The position numbers and the translations under genes were made by a program. A DNA stretch of 64,000 nucleotides from assembly GCA_035570055.1 (NCBI GenBank), contig DATMLM010000060.1, forward strand, positions 51,922 to 115,921, in the 5' to 3' direction. The notes beneath the pieces were generated by a model that worked only from the letters and a program-made list of their open reading frames with translations, was not told the DNA's origin and ran no database searches. Positions 42,533 to 52,107 of this stretch are shown here, in pieces. This DNA is from DASRDS01 sp035570055. Its GTDB lineage: Bacteria; Gemmatimonadota; Gemmatimonadetes; Gemmatimonadales; Gemmatimonadaceae. Position 1 is the first letter of the stretch, and each line of letters starts with the position of its first letter.

Positions 42533-43387
42533 ATGATCGCACTCCCTCTATTAATGATGTTGGCCCAGGCCCAGACGCCGGACTCGCTCCTCACAACCGT
42601 CCGCGCGCTCGGTGGCGCAGTCCCCGGCGAGCTCCCAATCGCCGTGAGCTATCTGAACGCCTATGAAGACTCCGGCACCGTCGGCAATGCCGTCGACGGC
42701 GCGGGATCATCGAAAGCGTTCTCCGTGACGGGCGTCTTCCAAGTGCGATTCCGCCACGGCTGGATCATGGTCGACGCGGCCATGGACTCAGCGGCGTTGC
42801 ACCGCGGGCGCTCGTTCAAGGCCGACAACTTCGCGCAGATCGAGACGGCGCTCGAGAAGGCCAATCTGATCGTGATCACGCACGAGCATGTCGACCACGT
42901 GCAGCCGCTGGTCAAGGGGCCGATCGCCGACCAGGTCGCGCCGCACACGCTGCTCACCCGCGAGCAGATCGAAACGCTCCTCACCAAACCCAAGGTCGCG
43001 TTCACCTCGATGGACTCGTCGCAGGTGAGCCGCTACCTCGTCGTCGAGTATGAGAGAGCGCTCCCGATCGCGCCCGGCGTCGTGCTGATCAAGGCGGCGG
43101 GCCATACGCCGGGATCGCAGATGGTCTACGTCAAGCTCGCGTCAGGCAAAGAGATGATTCTGGTCGGTGACATCGCGTGGCGCGTGCTGGGCATCGACTC
43201 GCAACGCCAGAAGCCGGACTCGACGAGCCGGTTCATGAGCGAGGATCGCACAGCCATCGGCAAGCAGCTCGCCTGGCTCAAGAGTGTGCAGGCGCAGGGC
43301 ATCAGCGTGGTCGTGAGCCACGACGGCACCCAACTCCAGACACTCGCCAAACGGGGCGTCCTTACGGAAGGACTGGTACTCCAGTGA
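42533..43387 (+). CDS. Secreted MBL-fold metallohydrolase
   Basis: 284 residues with a short signal peptide (MIALPLLMMLAQAQT). The metal motif is THEHVDHVQPL (HxHxDH), with a later AAGHTPGSQMVYV His and VGDIAW Asp, so a two-metal site is intact. The substrate is unknown. TATACT five bases before the ATG indicates a leaderless mRNA. The last six residues, EGLVLQ, are copied again 137 bases downstream in the repeat described next. Confidence 0.85.
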   Translation: MIALPLLMMLAQAQTPDSLLTTVRALGGAVPGELPIAVSYLNAYEDSGTVGNAVDGAGSSKAFSVTGVFQVRFRHGWIMVDAAMDSAALHRGRSFKADNFAQIETALEKANLIVITHEHVDHVQPLVKGPIADQVAPHTLLTREQIETLLTKPKVAFTSMDSSQVSRYLVVEYERALPIAPGVVLIKAAGHTPGSQMVYVKLASGKEMILVGDIAWRVLGIDSQRQKPDSTSRFMSEDRTAIGKQLAWLKSVQAQGISVVVSHDGTQLQTLAKRGVLTEGLVLQ

Positions 43388-43524
43388 CACCGCTCGTTTG
43401 CTTGGGGGGTCCGGGGGGCGTAGTTGGGGTTGCCCCCCGGAGGCGAACAGACCAGTCGAGCAGCGCGCAGCGATGCTCGACGCGCCGCGGAGCGGCGCTC
43501 AGTGAGGGACTGGTACTCCAGTGA
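43370..43524. repeat. Direct repeat bracketing a hairpin cluster
   Basis: An 18-base sequence, GGACTGGTACTCCAGTGA, occurs at 43370-43387 and again at 43507-43524. The first copy is the 3' end and stop codon of the MBL gene. The second, read on the other strand, supplies the last residues of the convergent barrel gene. Between them are three perfect hairpins: TCCGGGGGGC/GCCCCCCGGA (43410-43419 with 43432-43441), GTCGAGCA/TGCTCGAC (43455-43462 with 43474-43481) and GCGCCGC/GCGGCGC (43482-43488 with 43492-43498). It looks like an inserted element or duplication that now acts as a bidirectional terminator. Confidence 0.6.
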
Positions 43525-44719
43525 GCCTGACGGCGGAGCCGATGCCCTCCCCGCCGCCGAACGCGAGGTAGGATCGGAGCACGACACGCGAAGCCACCGT
43601 GACACTCAGACCAACGCCATAATCCTGATGGACCTGGCTGAAGCTCAATCCGACGCGGCCGGCATCGTAGAAAAAGAGTAAGCCAAACGGCCCCCATATC
43701 GGCCGCCCGTACTCCACCTGGGTGAGCCAATCATCGGGGCCGCGGAATCGGTAGTCGGCGAACCCGCGAAGCGTGTCGTAGTTATCGATGTCGGCGCCAC
43801 CGAGCGTCGGCTGGTAATAGAAGGGGACGGTGCTGCGGCCGAATGCACTGGAGACCGCGAGGCGGCCGCGCACCGTGACCGTCCCGTAGTTGCAGTCCCG
43901 CATCTTCGCCTCGTGGCAGAACACACGGTCGACGATTGACGGACCGTGTGCCGTGTCGGAACGCACAACGCGGGCGAGCGTGCGAGTCCAGGTCGTGAGA
44001 GCGGTGAAGCGGCCGAATGACAGTCGATGGCCGGCGATATCCTGATAGGCGTGGTAGTTGAGCTGGGCATCAGCGTCGTAGGGCGGCGACATGGGATAGT
44101 GCAGCTGCACGATCGCGTCGTAGTGCAGGAACGACGTGGTCCCGTCGAGACCAGAAATACTCGGCCGCCGAAACTCGAACCGGCCGCCGAGCCGCAGCCA
44201 TTCGATGATCGGCGCGGTGTAGTCGATACCGCCCACGATCTCACGTTGGCCGTAGAGGCGGGAATCGCGCCCGGCGGTGTAGAGCGCGATCTGCGGCAGC
44301 TCGTCGACCGTGGCGTAGACGTCGAGCCGCGTCCGGTCCGGCGTTCGCGCCGGATAATTCCAGAGTCTCGGCGCCAGCGTGTACTCGGCGTTGACGAGCC
44401 ATGAGCCGTTGACGGACACGAGCGCGTGGCCCGCGATGTCAGCCTGGTCGCGGGCGCGGCTCAAGTCCCAGCCACCGGACAACCCGCCGGCGACCCCGCT
44501 CATCGGAGCGATGCTCTCGAGGACCGGGTGGATTGGGTCATCCGAGAGTATGTAGACCAGGCACGTTTCGAGGTGCGTCTCGTCGCGGAAAGCCATGGGG
44601 CATTCGCGGCGGATCTCGGGCCACCATGGCGTTTCGAAGCCCAGCATCCCGCCAGGGTGATCTTGCCCGTGCGCCGTGCTCACCCAGAGGACTACGAGGG
44701 CAACGCTAAGCCGGCGCGT
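43499..44719 (-). CDS. Outer-membrane barrel protein (BamA/TamA C-terminal-like), probable ACG start
   Basis: About 406 residues. The second half resembles the surface-antigen barrel of BamA/TamA: YDTLRGFADYRFRGPDDWLTQVEYGRPIWGPFGLLFFYDAGRVGLSF. No POTRA domains precede it. The first conventional start is GTG 44683, but it cuts off an excellent signal peptide. Reading back in frame gives RRLSVALVVLWVSTAHGQ, preceded by ACG at 44719 with AGGAGG placed five bases upstream. No ATG, GTG or TTG exists between that and an in-frame stop. Either ACG is used or the start codon has mutated. The end falls in the repeat and finishes PVPH rather than in an aromatic residue. Confidence 0.7.
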   Translation of the reverse strand, partial: TRRLSVALVVLWVSTAHGQDHPGGMLGFETPWWPEIRRECPMAFRDETHLETCLVYILSDDPIHPVLESIAPMSGVAGGLSGGWDLSRARDQADIAGHALVSVNGSWLVNAEYTLAPRLWNYPARTPDRTRLDVYATVDELPQIALYTAGRDSRLYGQREIVGGIDYTAPIIEWLRLGGRFEFRRPSISGLDGTTSFLHYDAIVQLHYPMSPPYDADAQLNYHAYQDIAGHRLSFGRFTALTTWTRTLARVVRSDTAHGPSIVDRVFCHEAKMRDCNYGTVTVRGRLAVSSAFGRSTVPFYYQPTLGGADIDNYDTLRGFADYRFRGPDDWLTQVEYGRPIWGPFGLLFFYDAGRVGLSFSQVHQDYGVGLSVTVASRVVLRSYLAFGGGEGIGSAVRLTGVPVPH

Positions 44720-46109
44720 TCGTGCCTCCTTCGGCTATCATGCGCGCTGCCGCGCGCATGTAATCGACGGCTTGTTGGTCGCTCATGACGCCTGCGGCGT
44801 CAATGACCGGCTCGAGGCCGACGCGCTGCAGCGATCGATGCGTCTGGCGGACCATCAGGCGGGCCAGCTCTGTTGCCCGAGTCTCGCCCATCGGGGCGGC
44901 CGCGGCGACCCGATGCGGGAATCGCGCGTGGTCCGTGCGCGGGGCGTCGAGATGGGGAATCGTGTCGAAGTCGAACGTGCCCGCGGTCGCGTCGCGGCCG
45001 AGTGGAGAGGAGGTGGGTCCGAAGAGTTTGCGGACCGTTCCAACGACCGACGAGTGCTCGAGTTGCGCACGCACGATTGTCCGCGGCGGAATCCATGGAG
45101 AAACCAGCACCGCTGGTACCCGTATGCCGAGCCTATCAAACGCGAACGTCTTATCGATGGCCGGATCACCGGTGGCTGGGATCGACGGCGGCGGGACGTG
45201 GTCGTAGATGCCACCGTGTTCGTCGTAGACGATGACCAACATCGTCGAATGCCACAATTTCGTGTTGCTGCGAATCGCCAGGTACACGTCGCGGATCAGC
45301 CGCTCCCCTTCCATGACGTCATGATCCGGATGCTGATCGCTCGCCGCAAAGAAGTTCCCCTCACGGGAATCGTTTGCATAGCGGGGCTCGATGAACGAGT
45401 ACGCCGGCAGGTCCCCGCGCTCGCAGTCGTGGGCGAACCGGTTAAAGTCGCGGAATCCGTGCTGATCATCGATCAGATGGCCGACGGTGAGCAGCACCGT
45501 GAAGCCGTCCTGGTGATAGATCCGGTAGTCGGCGCTCCGAAACGCGGGATCTTTGTCGAACGCCTCGAAGATCGTGTGGAGCGAGGCGAAGTCGGGGTCG
45601 GGCACGACGCGGGACAGCGATGTCCCGGCGTGCACGAACATCCGGTTGGGCATCGTCGGGCCGGGCACGGAGGAGAACCACCGCTCGCACACCGCGTACT
45701 GTTTTGCCAGCGTCGTGAGGATTGGCAGGCTCGACGGCGCGAAGCATTTCATGATCGAGGAGCCGTGCCGGGATGTCGCATCTATAGTTGCGTAGCTCCG
45801 CACGAACCCTTTCATGGTCACGCTCGCCCCTGGGACCGGCGTCCGCGTGCCGAACACCTGGACGTTGACGTCTTCGAAGTCGTGGCCGGGATCGGGGTTC
45901 AAGTCGCCAGCTGCCAACGCGTTGTGGCTGACCGTGACATCCGGTCCGTCGTCTGACGCTGGGTTCGACTCGGTGCCCGCGACGCCATCGATCGGGTAGT
46001 CCGGGCTTCGCAGAAAGCCCAGCATGTGATCGAATGAACGGTTTTCGAGCATCAGGACGACGAGGTGCTCGATACGGGGACCGGCGGTGTGCAAGTTGGC
46101 GGTCGTCAC
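44706..46109 (-). CDS. Phosphoesterase family protein (phospholipase C / acid phosphatase type)
   Basis: 467 residues of the alkaline-phosphatase-like phosphoesterase family that includes non-haemolytic phospholipase C. Metal-site features: VVLMLENRSFDHMLGFL at the start (Glu-Asn-Arg-Ser-Phe-Asp-His), the central SVPGPTMPNRMF with the nucleophile region, YSFIEPRY, DQHPDHDVMEGERLI and VIVYDEHGGIYDHVPPP. Unlike most relatives it has no Tat or Sec signal peptide; the homology starts within 15 residues of the N-terminus. It may be cytoplasmic, or the N-terminus may be truncated. Its last 14 bases overlap the signal-peptide region of the downstream barrel gene. Confidence 0.9.
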   Translation of the reverse strand: MTTANLHTAGPRIEHLVVLMLENRSFDHMLGFLRSPDYPIDGVAGTESNPASDDGPDVTVSHNALAAGDLNPDPGHDFEDVNVQVFGTRTPVPGASVTMKGFVRSYATIDATSRHGSSIMKCFAPSSLPILTTLAKQYAVCERWFSSVPGPTMPNRMFVHAGTSLSRVVPDPDFASLHTIFEAFDKDPAFRSADYRIYHQDGFTVLLTVGHLIDDQHGFRDFNRFAHDCERGDLPAYSFIEPRYANDSREGNFFAASDQHPDHDVMEGERLIRDVYLAIRSNTKLWHSTMLVIVYDEHGGIYDHVPPPSIPATGDPAIDKTFAFDRLGIRVPAVLVSPWIPPRTIVRAQLEHSSVVGTVRKLFGPTSSPLGRDATAGTFDFDTIPHLDAPRTDHARFPHRVAAAAPMGETRATELARLMVRQTHRSLQRVGLEPVIDAAGVMSDQQAVDYMRAAARMIAEGGTNAPA

Positions 46110-46123
46110 GCGTCTCCCTGGGT

Positions 46124-47533
46124 ATGCCTACGATCCTGCTGATTCTGGCGCTACAGACGCAAATGACGGGCTCGGTCGTCGGGGTCGTCCGGGATGCCTC
46201 CCGCCGGCCGGTCTCTTACGCGCAAGTGTTCTTCGGCCCGTCGAGGCACACGATGGCCGATTCGCTCGGCCGCTATCGCATAGACTCGATTGCCCCGGGC
46301 AGCCTCCACTTGAGCGTTAGTCGCATCGGGTTCTTACGAACACAAGTGGATACCGCACTGGCACCCGGCCAGCGGCTACGGCTGGAGCTCGTCCTGCGGC
46401 CGGATCCATCCCCCGATGCGGTCACCGTACCGCCGCTGTACGACGGGTTCAGCATGGGACTCTTCCACGAAGTGACGCGAGTCGCACCCGACTCGAACGT
46501 CTTTCTCTCGCCAGCCAGCGCCGCCTTCGCGCTCGCGATGACGTACGGCGGCGCGGGCGGCGAGACCGAAACGGCGATGGCGCATGCGCTCGGGGTCGAT
46601 GGCGTGACGCCGGAGCAACTGGGACCGGAGAACGCCGAGCTCGTGAAGTCCCTTGGCGACCAAAAAGATGTGCAGCTCTCGATCGCCAACTCCATCTGGG
46701 CCAGCGCGGGAAAGCCCTTCCTGCGATCGTTCCTCGAGTCGACGCGGAACGACTATCACGCCGAGGTCCGATCGATGGTGCTGAACGGTCCCGCAGCGCA
46801 ACGCGATATCAACGACTGGGTCGCGAAGGCCACGCACGACAAGATTCAGGCGCTCCTGGCAGACACGCTGCCCGACACGACGGTGATGGTCCTGTTGAAC
46901 GCCGTCTACTTCAAAGGCCTCTGGAAGAACAAGTTCGATACGGCCGCCACGCGGTCACACCCGTTCACGCTGGCCGGTGGCCGCGTGGTCAGCCGGAAGC
47001 TCATGTTCCGGCACGAGTGGATGCAGTACCGGCGCGGCCCGAACTTCAAGTCTGTTCGCCTCCCCTACAAGGGCGACCGGATCGCCATGTACGTGTTCCT
47101 CCCCGACTCCGGCGTCCCGTTGGCCGATGTTGCGGCAACGATCGACTTCGCCCAGTTCAGCAGTGTCGAGATGCGCCTAGGGTTGCCGAAATTTCACATC
47201 GAATACGAGACGACACTCAACGACCCGCTGGCGGCACTCGGCATGGGGGTCGCATTCGACCCCCACCGCGCCAATTTCAGCCGCATGCTGCCCCAGTCGT
47301 TCCTCCGCGACACCACCGTCTTCATTTCGAAAGTCGTGCAGAAGACCTACGTCGATGTCGACGAGCAAGGAACGGAGGCGGCCGCCGCGACCGGGGCAAT
47401 GATGGCGATTTTGGCAACCGTCCGCAGTGAAGTGGCGCTGATCGTCGACCGCCCATTCATTACCGCGATCCGCGACGATCGCACGGGGTTGATTCTGTTC
47501 TTGGGTCAGATCAACGACCCGACTCAGCGATAG
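46124..47533 (+). CDS. Serpin with an N-terminal carboxypeptidase-regulatory domain
   Basis: 469 residues. A short hydrophobic leader (MPTILLILAL) precedes a CarboxypepD_reg-like beta-sandwich (GSVVGVVRDASRRPVSYAQVFFG, to about residue 95). The serpin fold follows: VFLSPASAAFALAMTYGGAGGETETAMAHAL, LLNAVYFKGLWKNKF and VRLPYKGDRIAMYVFLPD. The reactive-loop hinge EQGTEAAAATGAMM has small residues, as required for an inhibitory serpin, and is followed by DRPFITAIRD and FLGQI. It should trap serine or cysteine proteases in the periplasm or outside. Its start is 14 bases from the divergent phosphoesterase start. Confidence 0.9.
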   Translation: MPTILLILALQTQMTGSVVGVVRDASRRPVSYAQVFFGPSRHTMADSLGRYRIDSIAPGSLHLSVSRIGFLRTQVDTALAPGQRLRLELVLRPDPSPDAVTVPPLYDGFSMGLFHEVTRVAPDSNVFLSPASAAFALAMTYGGAGGETETAMAHALGVDGVTPEQLGPENAELVKSLGDQKDVQLSIANSIWASAGKPFLRSFLESTRNDYHAEVRSMVLNGPAAQRDINDWVAKATHDKIQALLADTLPDTTVMVLLNAVYFKGLWKNKFDTAATRSHPFTLAGGRVVSRKLMFRHEWMQYRRGPNFKSVRLPYKGDRIAMYVFLPDSGVPLADVAATIDFAQFSSVEMRLGLPKFHIEYETTLNDPLAALGMGVAFDPHRANFSRMLPQSFLRDTTVFISKVVQKTYVDVDEQGTEAAAATGAMMAILATVRSEVALIVDRPFITAIRDDRTGLILFLGQINDPTQR

Positions 47534-49371
47534 CCGGACGCCTGCATCTCGAAGAGCTCGGCGTACTGCGCGCCGCGGGCGACGAGCTCTTCGTGTGTCC
47601 CTTCCTCGACGACCGCGCCATTGGCCAAGACGATGATCCGGTCGGCCATGCGAACGGTCGAGAAGCGGTGCGAGATCACGACCGCCATACGGCCCGCCAT
47701 CAGCTCGGCGAATCGGACAAACACTTCGTACTCGGCCCGCGCATCGAGGGCCGCCGTCGGTTCGTCGAGAATCAGCAGTTGCGCCGTGCGCATGTAGGCA
47801 CGCGCGAGCGCGACCTTTTGCCATTCGCCGCCGGATAGGTCGACGCCCTCGTCGAAGCGGCGGCCGAGCATCTGCTGATAACCCTGGGGCAAGCGTGGCA
47901 GCAGCGACGCGGCCAGCGACCGGTGCGAGGCATCGGCGATGGCGTCCAAAGGCTTGCCATTTCGCTCGGCGTCCAAGTGCTCTCTCGCTGCCTCGATCTC
48001 GCCGACGCCGACGTTCTCGTCGAACCGCATGTCGTAGCGCACGAAATCCTGAAAAATCACGCCGATCGCCTGACGGAGCGACGCCAGGTCGTACTCTCTC
48101 AAGTCGACTCCGTCGAGCAGCACCCGGCCTTCGGTCGGATCATAGAGCCGCGCGAGGAGCTTGGTGATCGTCGTTTTTCCGGCGCCATTCTCGCCGACCA
48201 GCGCGATCCGTTCGCCAGGCCGAAGTACGAAATCGACGTGGCGGACCGCCCAGCGCTCGCTGCCAGGATACTGAAAGCCAACGTCCTCGAACACAAACCC
48301 TTCCCGAATCGGATTGAGCACGGGTCGGGCGCCGGGGCGGGTCGTGATTGTGGGCTGGACGGCGAAGAACGTGAAGAGATCTTGCAGGTTCAACGCCTGG
48401 GCGTAGATGTCGCTGGCCGAGAGGAGCAAGCGCTGAATCAAGTCCCGGCTCCGGCTGAAGGCGCCGGCCAGGAATGTCAGTGTACCTATCGTGAGGCGGC
48501 CGGCGACGGCGCGGAGCAGTATCGCGACGTATGCGCCATAGTAGCCGAGCGAACCCACGACCGAAAGCAGCGCGCTGACGATCGCGCGGCGAACCGAGAG
48601 GCGGGCATTCTCGGCGTAATACTGCTGAAAGAGCCGCCGGTAGCGCGCCGAGAGCCATCCGGCCAAGCCGAACATCTGCACTTCTTTCGCGGTCTCGTCC
48701 GACGCGCCAACGTAGCGCAGATAGTCCAACTCCCGCCGCTGCGGCGTCCACCGATACAGCAGCGAGTAGGCAAGCGATGCGAAATGCGTCTCGCCGAGAA
48801 AGCTCGGCAGGATCGCGACGGCGAGCAGGAGCAACAGCCAGGCGTCGTAGGCCACGAGAGCGCCCGCGAGCGTGACGAGCGTCAGCGCGTCTTGGCCGAG
48901 GCCAAGCAACTGGGCAATGAGCGCAATGCGGCCGGTCGTTTGTTGGCGGGCGCGCTCGAGGTGATCATAGAATGCGGGATTCTCGAACTGCGCCAAGTCG
49001 AGCGTGGCCGCGTGCTCCATGAGCCGCACGCTGACATAGTTGGAGAAGAGATCGCCGAGCAGCGATTCGACCAGCGATGACGCCCGGGCCAGGAACTCGC
49101 CCGTGACGACGATGGCGAACTCCAGCGCGACGTATTGCCAGAGGCGCCCGACCCCATGCCCGGCGGCGGCGCGGATGACGCCGTCGATAATGAGCTTCGC
49201 GACCCACAGGGTAGCGACCGGCACGAACGCCCGCACGAGCCGGAGCAGGATCATCGCGGTCGTGTACGGCCGGTTCGTCTCCCAGACGAGCGCCAGGAGC
49301 TTAGGCAGGTAGCGGAGGACCTGGACCTTCTCGCGCCAGGTGGTCGGCCCCTCTTTCGACTTCGGTCTCAC
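47524..49371 (-). CDS. ABC exporter (fused permease and ATPase)
   Basis: 615 residues. Six membrane helices in the first 330 residues are followed by an ATPase with Walker A GENGAGKTTITKLL, signature LSGGEWQKVALARA, Walker B LLILDEPTAALD and the switch His in VISHRF. It is a homodimeric B-type exporter half; substrate unknown. The helices are spaced by long cytoplasmic loops, as in lipid and peptide exporters. Its last ten bases overlap the end of the convergent serpin gene, and it is divergent from the adaptor protein gene. Confidence 0.9.
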   Translation of the reverse strand: MRPKSKEGPTTWREKVQVLRYLPKLLALVWETNRPYTTAMILLRLVRAFVPVATLWVAKLIIDGVIRAAAGHGVGRLWQYVALEFAIVVTGEFLARASSLVESLLGDLFSNYVSVRLMEHAATLDLAQFENPAFYDHLERARQQTTGRIALIAQLLGLGQDALTLVTLAGALVAYDAWLLLLLAVAILPSFLGETHFASLAYSLLYRWTPQRRELDYLRYVGASDETAKEVQMFGLAGWLSARYRRLFQQYYAENARLSVRRAIVSALLSVVGSLGYYGAYVAILLRAVAGRLTIGTLTFLAGAFSRSRDLIQRLLLSASDIYAQALNLQDLFTFFAVQPTITTRPGARPVLNPIREGFVFEDVGFQYPGSERWAVRHVDFVLRPGERIALVGENGAGKTTITKLLARLYDPTEGRVLLDGVDLREYDLASLRQAIGVIFQDFVRYDMRFDENVGVGEIEAAREHLDAERNGKPLDAIADASHRSLAASLLPRLPQGYQQMLGRRFDEGVDLSGGEWQKVALARAYMRTAQLLILDEPTAALDARAEYEVFVRFAELMAGRMAVVISHRFSTVRMADRIIVLANGAVVEEGTHEELVARGAQYAELFEMQASGYR

Positions 49372-49427
49372 ACGAGAAATCTAACCGGGCAGTAAACGCA
49401 CCCGCGCTTGGCGGCAATACACGGGTG

Positions 49428-50242
49428 ATGCGATTCGCTTGGGTGCTCGTGGTCGCCGGCTGCGCACAGAGCGCGCCGGCGGCTCCAACAGGGGCCGCCG
49501 TCGTTACCGCGCGCGAGGTTTCTCCGCGCGTGGTGGCGACCGGCAGCGTCCGACTCGTGGCCGGCGCGCGGGTCGACGTCGGGGCTCGGACATCTGGCGT
49601 CGTCCGGCGCCTCGCGGTCGCGCAAGGTATGCGCGTGCGGCGCGGCGATACGATCGCGGCGCTCGACGATCGCGAGGCGAGAGCACGGCTGGCATCGGCC
49701 GAGGCGCGGATCGCCGAGCTCGAAGCCACCCGTGATGCAGCCGATTCGGATCTCGCGCGGCTCAACGCCCTTCGTGCGATCAACGGCGCCTCCGGGCAGC
49801 AGCTCCAGGCCGCCGCCAGCGCGACCGCCGTCGCCCGCGCGCGGCTCGCGGCCGCGGCCGCCGACCGCGAGCTGGCGGCGCTCGCCCTCGATTATACGGT
49901 CGTCCGCGCGCCCATCGATGGCGTCGTCGCCTCGATCGCGACGCACGAGGGCGAGACCGTCGCGGCATCGCTCGCCGCACCGACGTTCGTAGTGCTCATC
50001 GACCCATCGCGCCTCGAATGCGTCGCGCTCGTCGACGAGACCGACATCGGGCGCGTGCGCGTCGGCGACTCGGCGTCGTTTACGGTCGACGCGTATCCGG
50101 ATCGCGTCTTCGCCGGACGCGTCACCCGTATCGCGCCCGACGCCACGATCATCGGCGGTGTCGTCGACTACGAGGTCACGGTCCGCATCGACAAACCAGC
50201 CGGTCTTTTACTGCCGCAGATGACCACCACGGTGAGGATCCC

Positions 50243-50246
<4 letters not shown>
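49428..50246 (+). CDS. MacA-like periplasmic adaptor lipoprotein
   Basis: 272 residues with a lipoprotein signal (VLVVAGC). It has the usual adaptor order: a barrel-sandwich half (VGARTSGVVRRLAVAQGMRVRRGDTIAALD), a short helical hairpin (about 75-145), the returning LDYTVVRAPIDGVVASIATHEGETV and a beta-barrel domain. The hairpin is short and there is no obvious membrane-proximal domain. It starts a seven-gene run with 1-8 base overlaps or gaps. It would link the MacB-type transporter to the outer membrane or act as a periplasmic cap. Confidence 0.85.
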
Positions 50247-50895
<649 letters not shown>

Positions 50896-50899
<4 letters not shown>

Positions 50900-52107
50900 G
50901 GCTAGGCACACTGGCCAGACTCTCGTGGCGGGCCATGTCGCGATCGCGGGTGCGCACGATTTTATCGGGTATGGGACTTGTGATCGGCGTGCTGGCGATC
51001 ACGATCACGGTGGCAACGGGAGAAGGCGCGAGGAGGGCCGTGCGTGGGAGCTTCAAGGCCATGTTCGGGTCTATCGATGTGCTCTTTGTGCAACCCGGCG
51101 GGCCCGCTCAGCGCGGCATGTCGACCGCGGCCGACGCCGTTACGACATTGACGCCAGACGATGCCGCGGCCATCACCGCTCAGGTCAGCGGTATTCGAGA
51201 GGTCGGCCTGGCGCAGGATGCATCGAAAATCGTCGCCGAAGCCAACGGGCAGAACACCACGACATCGCTGTGGGGCGTGACCGCTAACTGGCGGTCGCTG
51301 CACGGCGACTCCGTCGCATCCGGGTCGTACTTCCAGGATACGGACGCTCGCGTGGCCGTTCTCGGATCGGGCGTCGCCGCCAGTCTCCGGGCATCCGTCG
51401 GACAGCGCGTCCGACTGAGCGGCATCGATTTCGACGTTGTCGGCGTGCTCGCCCCGAACGGCGCCGGACCAGGTGGCATCAGCCTCGACAACATCGTGTA
51501 TATCCCACTTGGCACAGCGTCCAGGCGCGTGTTCAACAAGACGTCGTTGAATCTCATCGATGTGGCGCTGGCGAAGCCCGACGCATGGCAGGAAACACAG
51601 GGAGCAGTCGAGCGGGTGGTCAGGGCGAGACATGCCTTGGCCCCGGGCCAGATCGACGACTTCCGAGTCATCGCCCCACGCGCGATGCTCGCGCGAATGG
51701 AGTCCGTCGACTCCGGCCTCGCGAGAACGTTATGGTGGGTCGGCGCACTCGGCCTCGGACTCGGCGGCGTCATTGTCGCAGTCCTCGCCGTGACGGCAGC
51801 CCTGCAACGCCGCCACGAGATCGCGACCTGCCGGGCCTGCGGCGCCACGCGCCGGGACATCCTGCTCCAGTTCTGGGCCGAATCGGTGTGCACCGCGACG
51901 GCGGCGGCCGTACTCGGCGCACTCCTCGGTGTCGGTGTGACCGCACTCGGCGCGACCATGATGCGCGCGAACTTAGCCATCGACTGGCCGGTGACGCTCG
52001 GAGCGGTTCTGGCAACCACGCTGGTCGGCGTGATCGCCGGCTACGTGCCGGCACGGCGAGCCGCGTCCGTCGACCCCGCCATAGTCTTGCGCGAGGCCGC
52101 GCCGTAA
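50896..52107 (+). CDS. MacB/FtsX-type ABC permease, first copy
   Basis: 403 residues: an N-terminal amphipathic stretch and helix (RTILSGMGLVIGVLAITITVATGEGAR), a periplasmic MacB-core domain of about 220 residues, and three C-terminal helices with the coupling motif EIATCRACGATRRDILLQFW. It probably forms a heterodimer with the second permease. The start overlaps the ATPase stop (ATGA) and its stop directly precedes the second permease's GTG. Confidence 0.92.
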
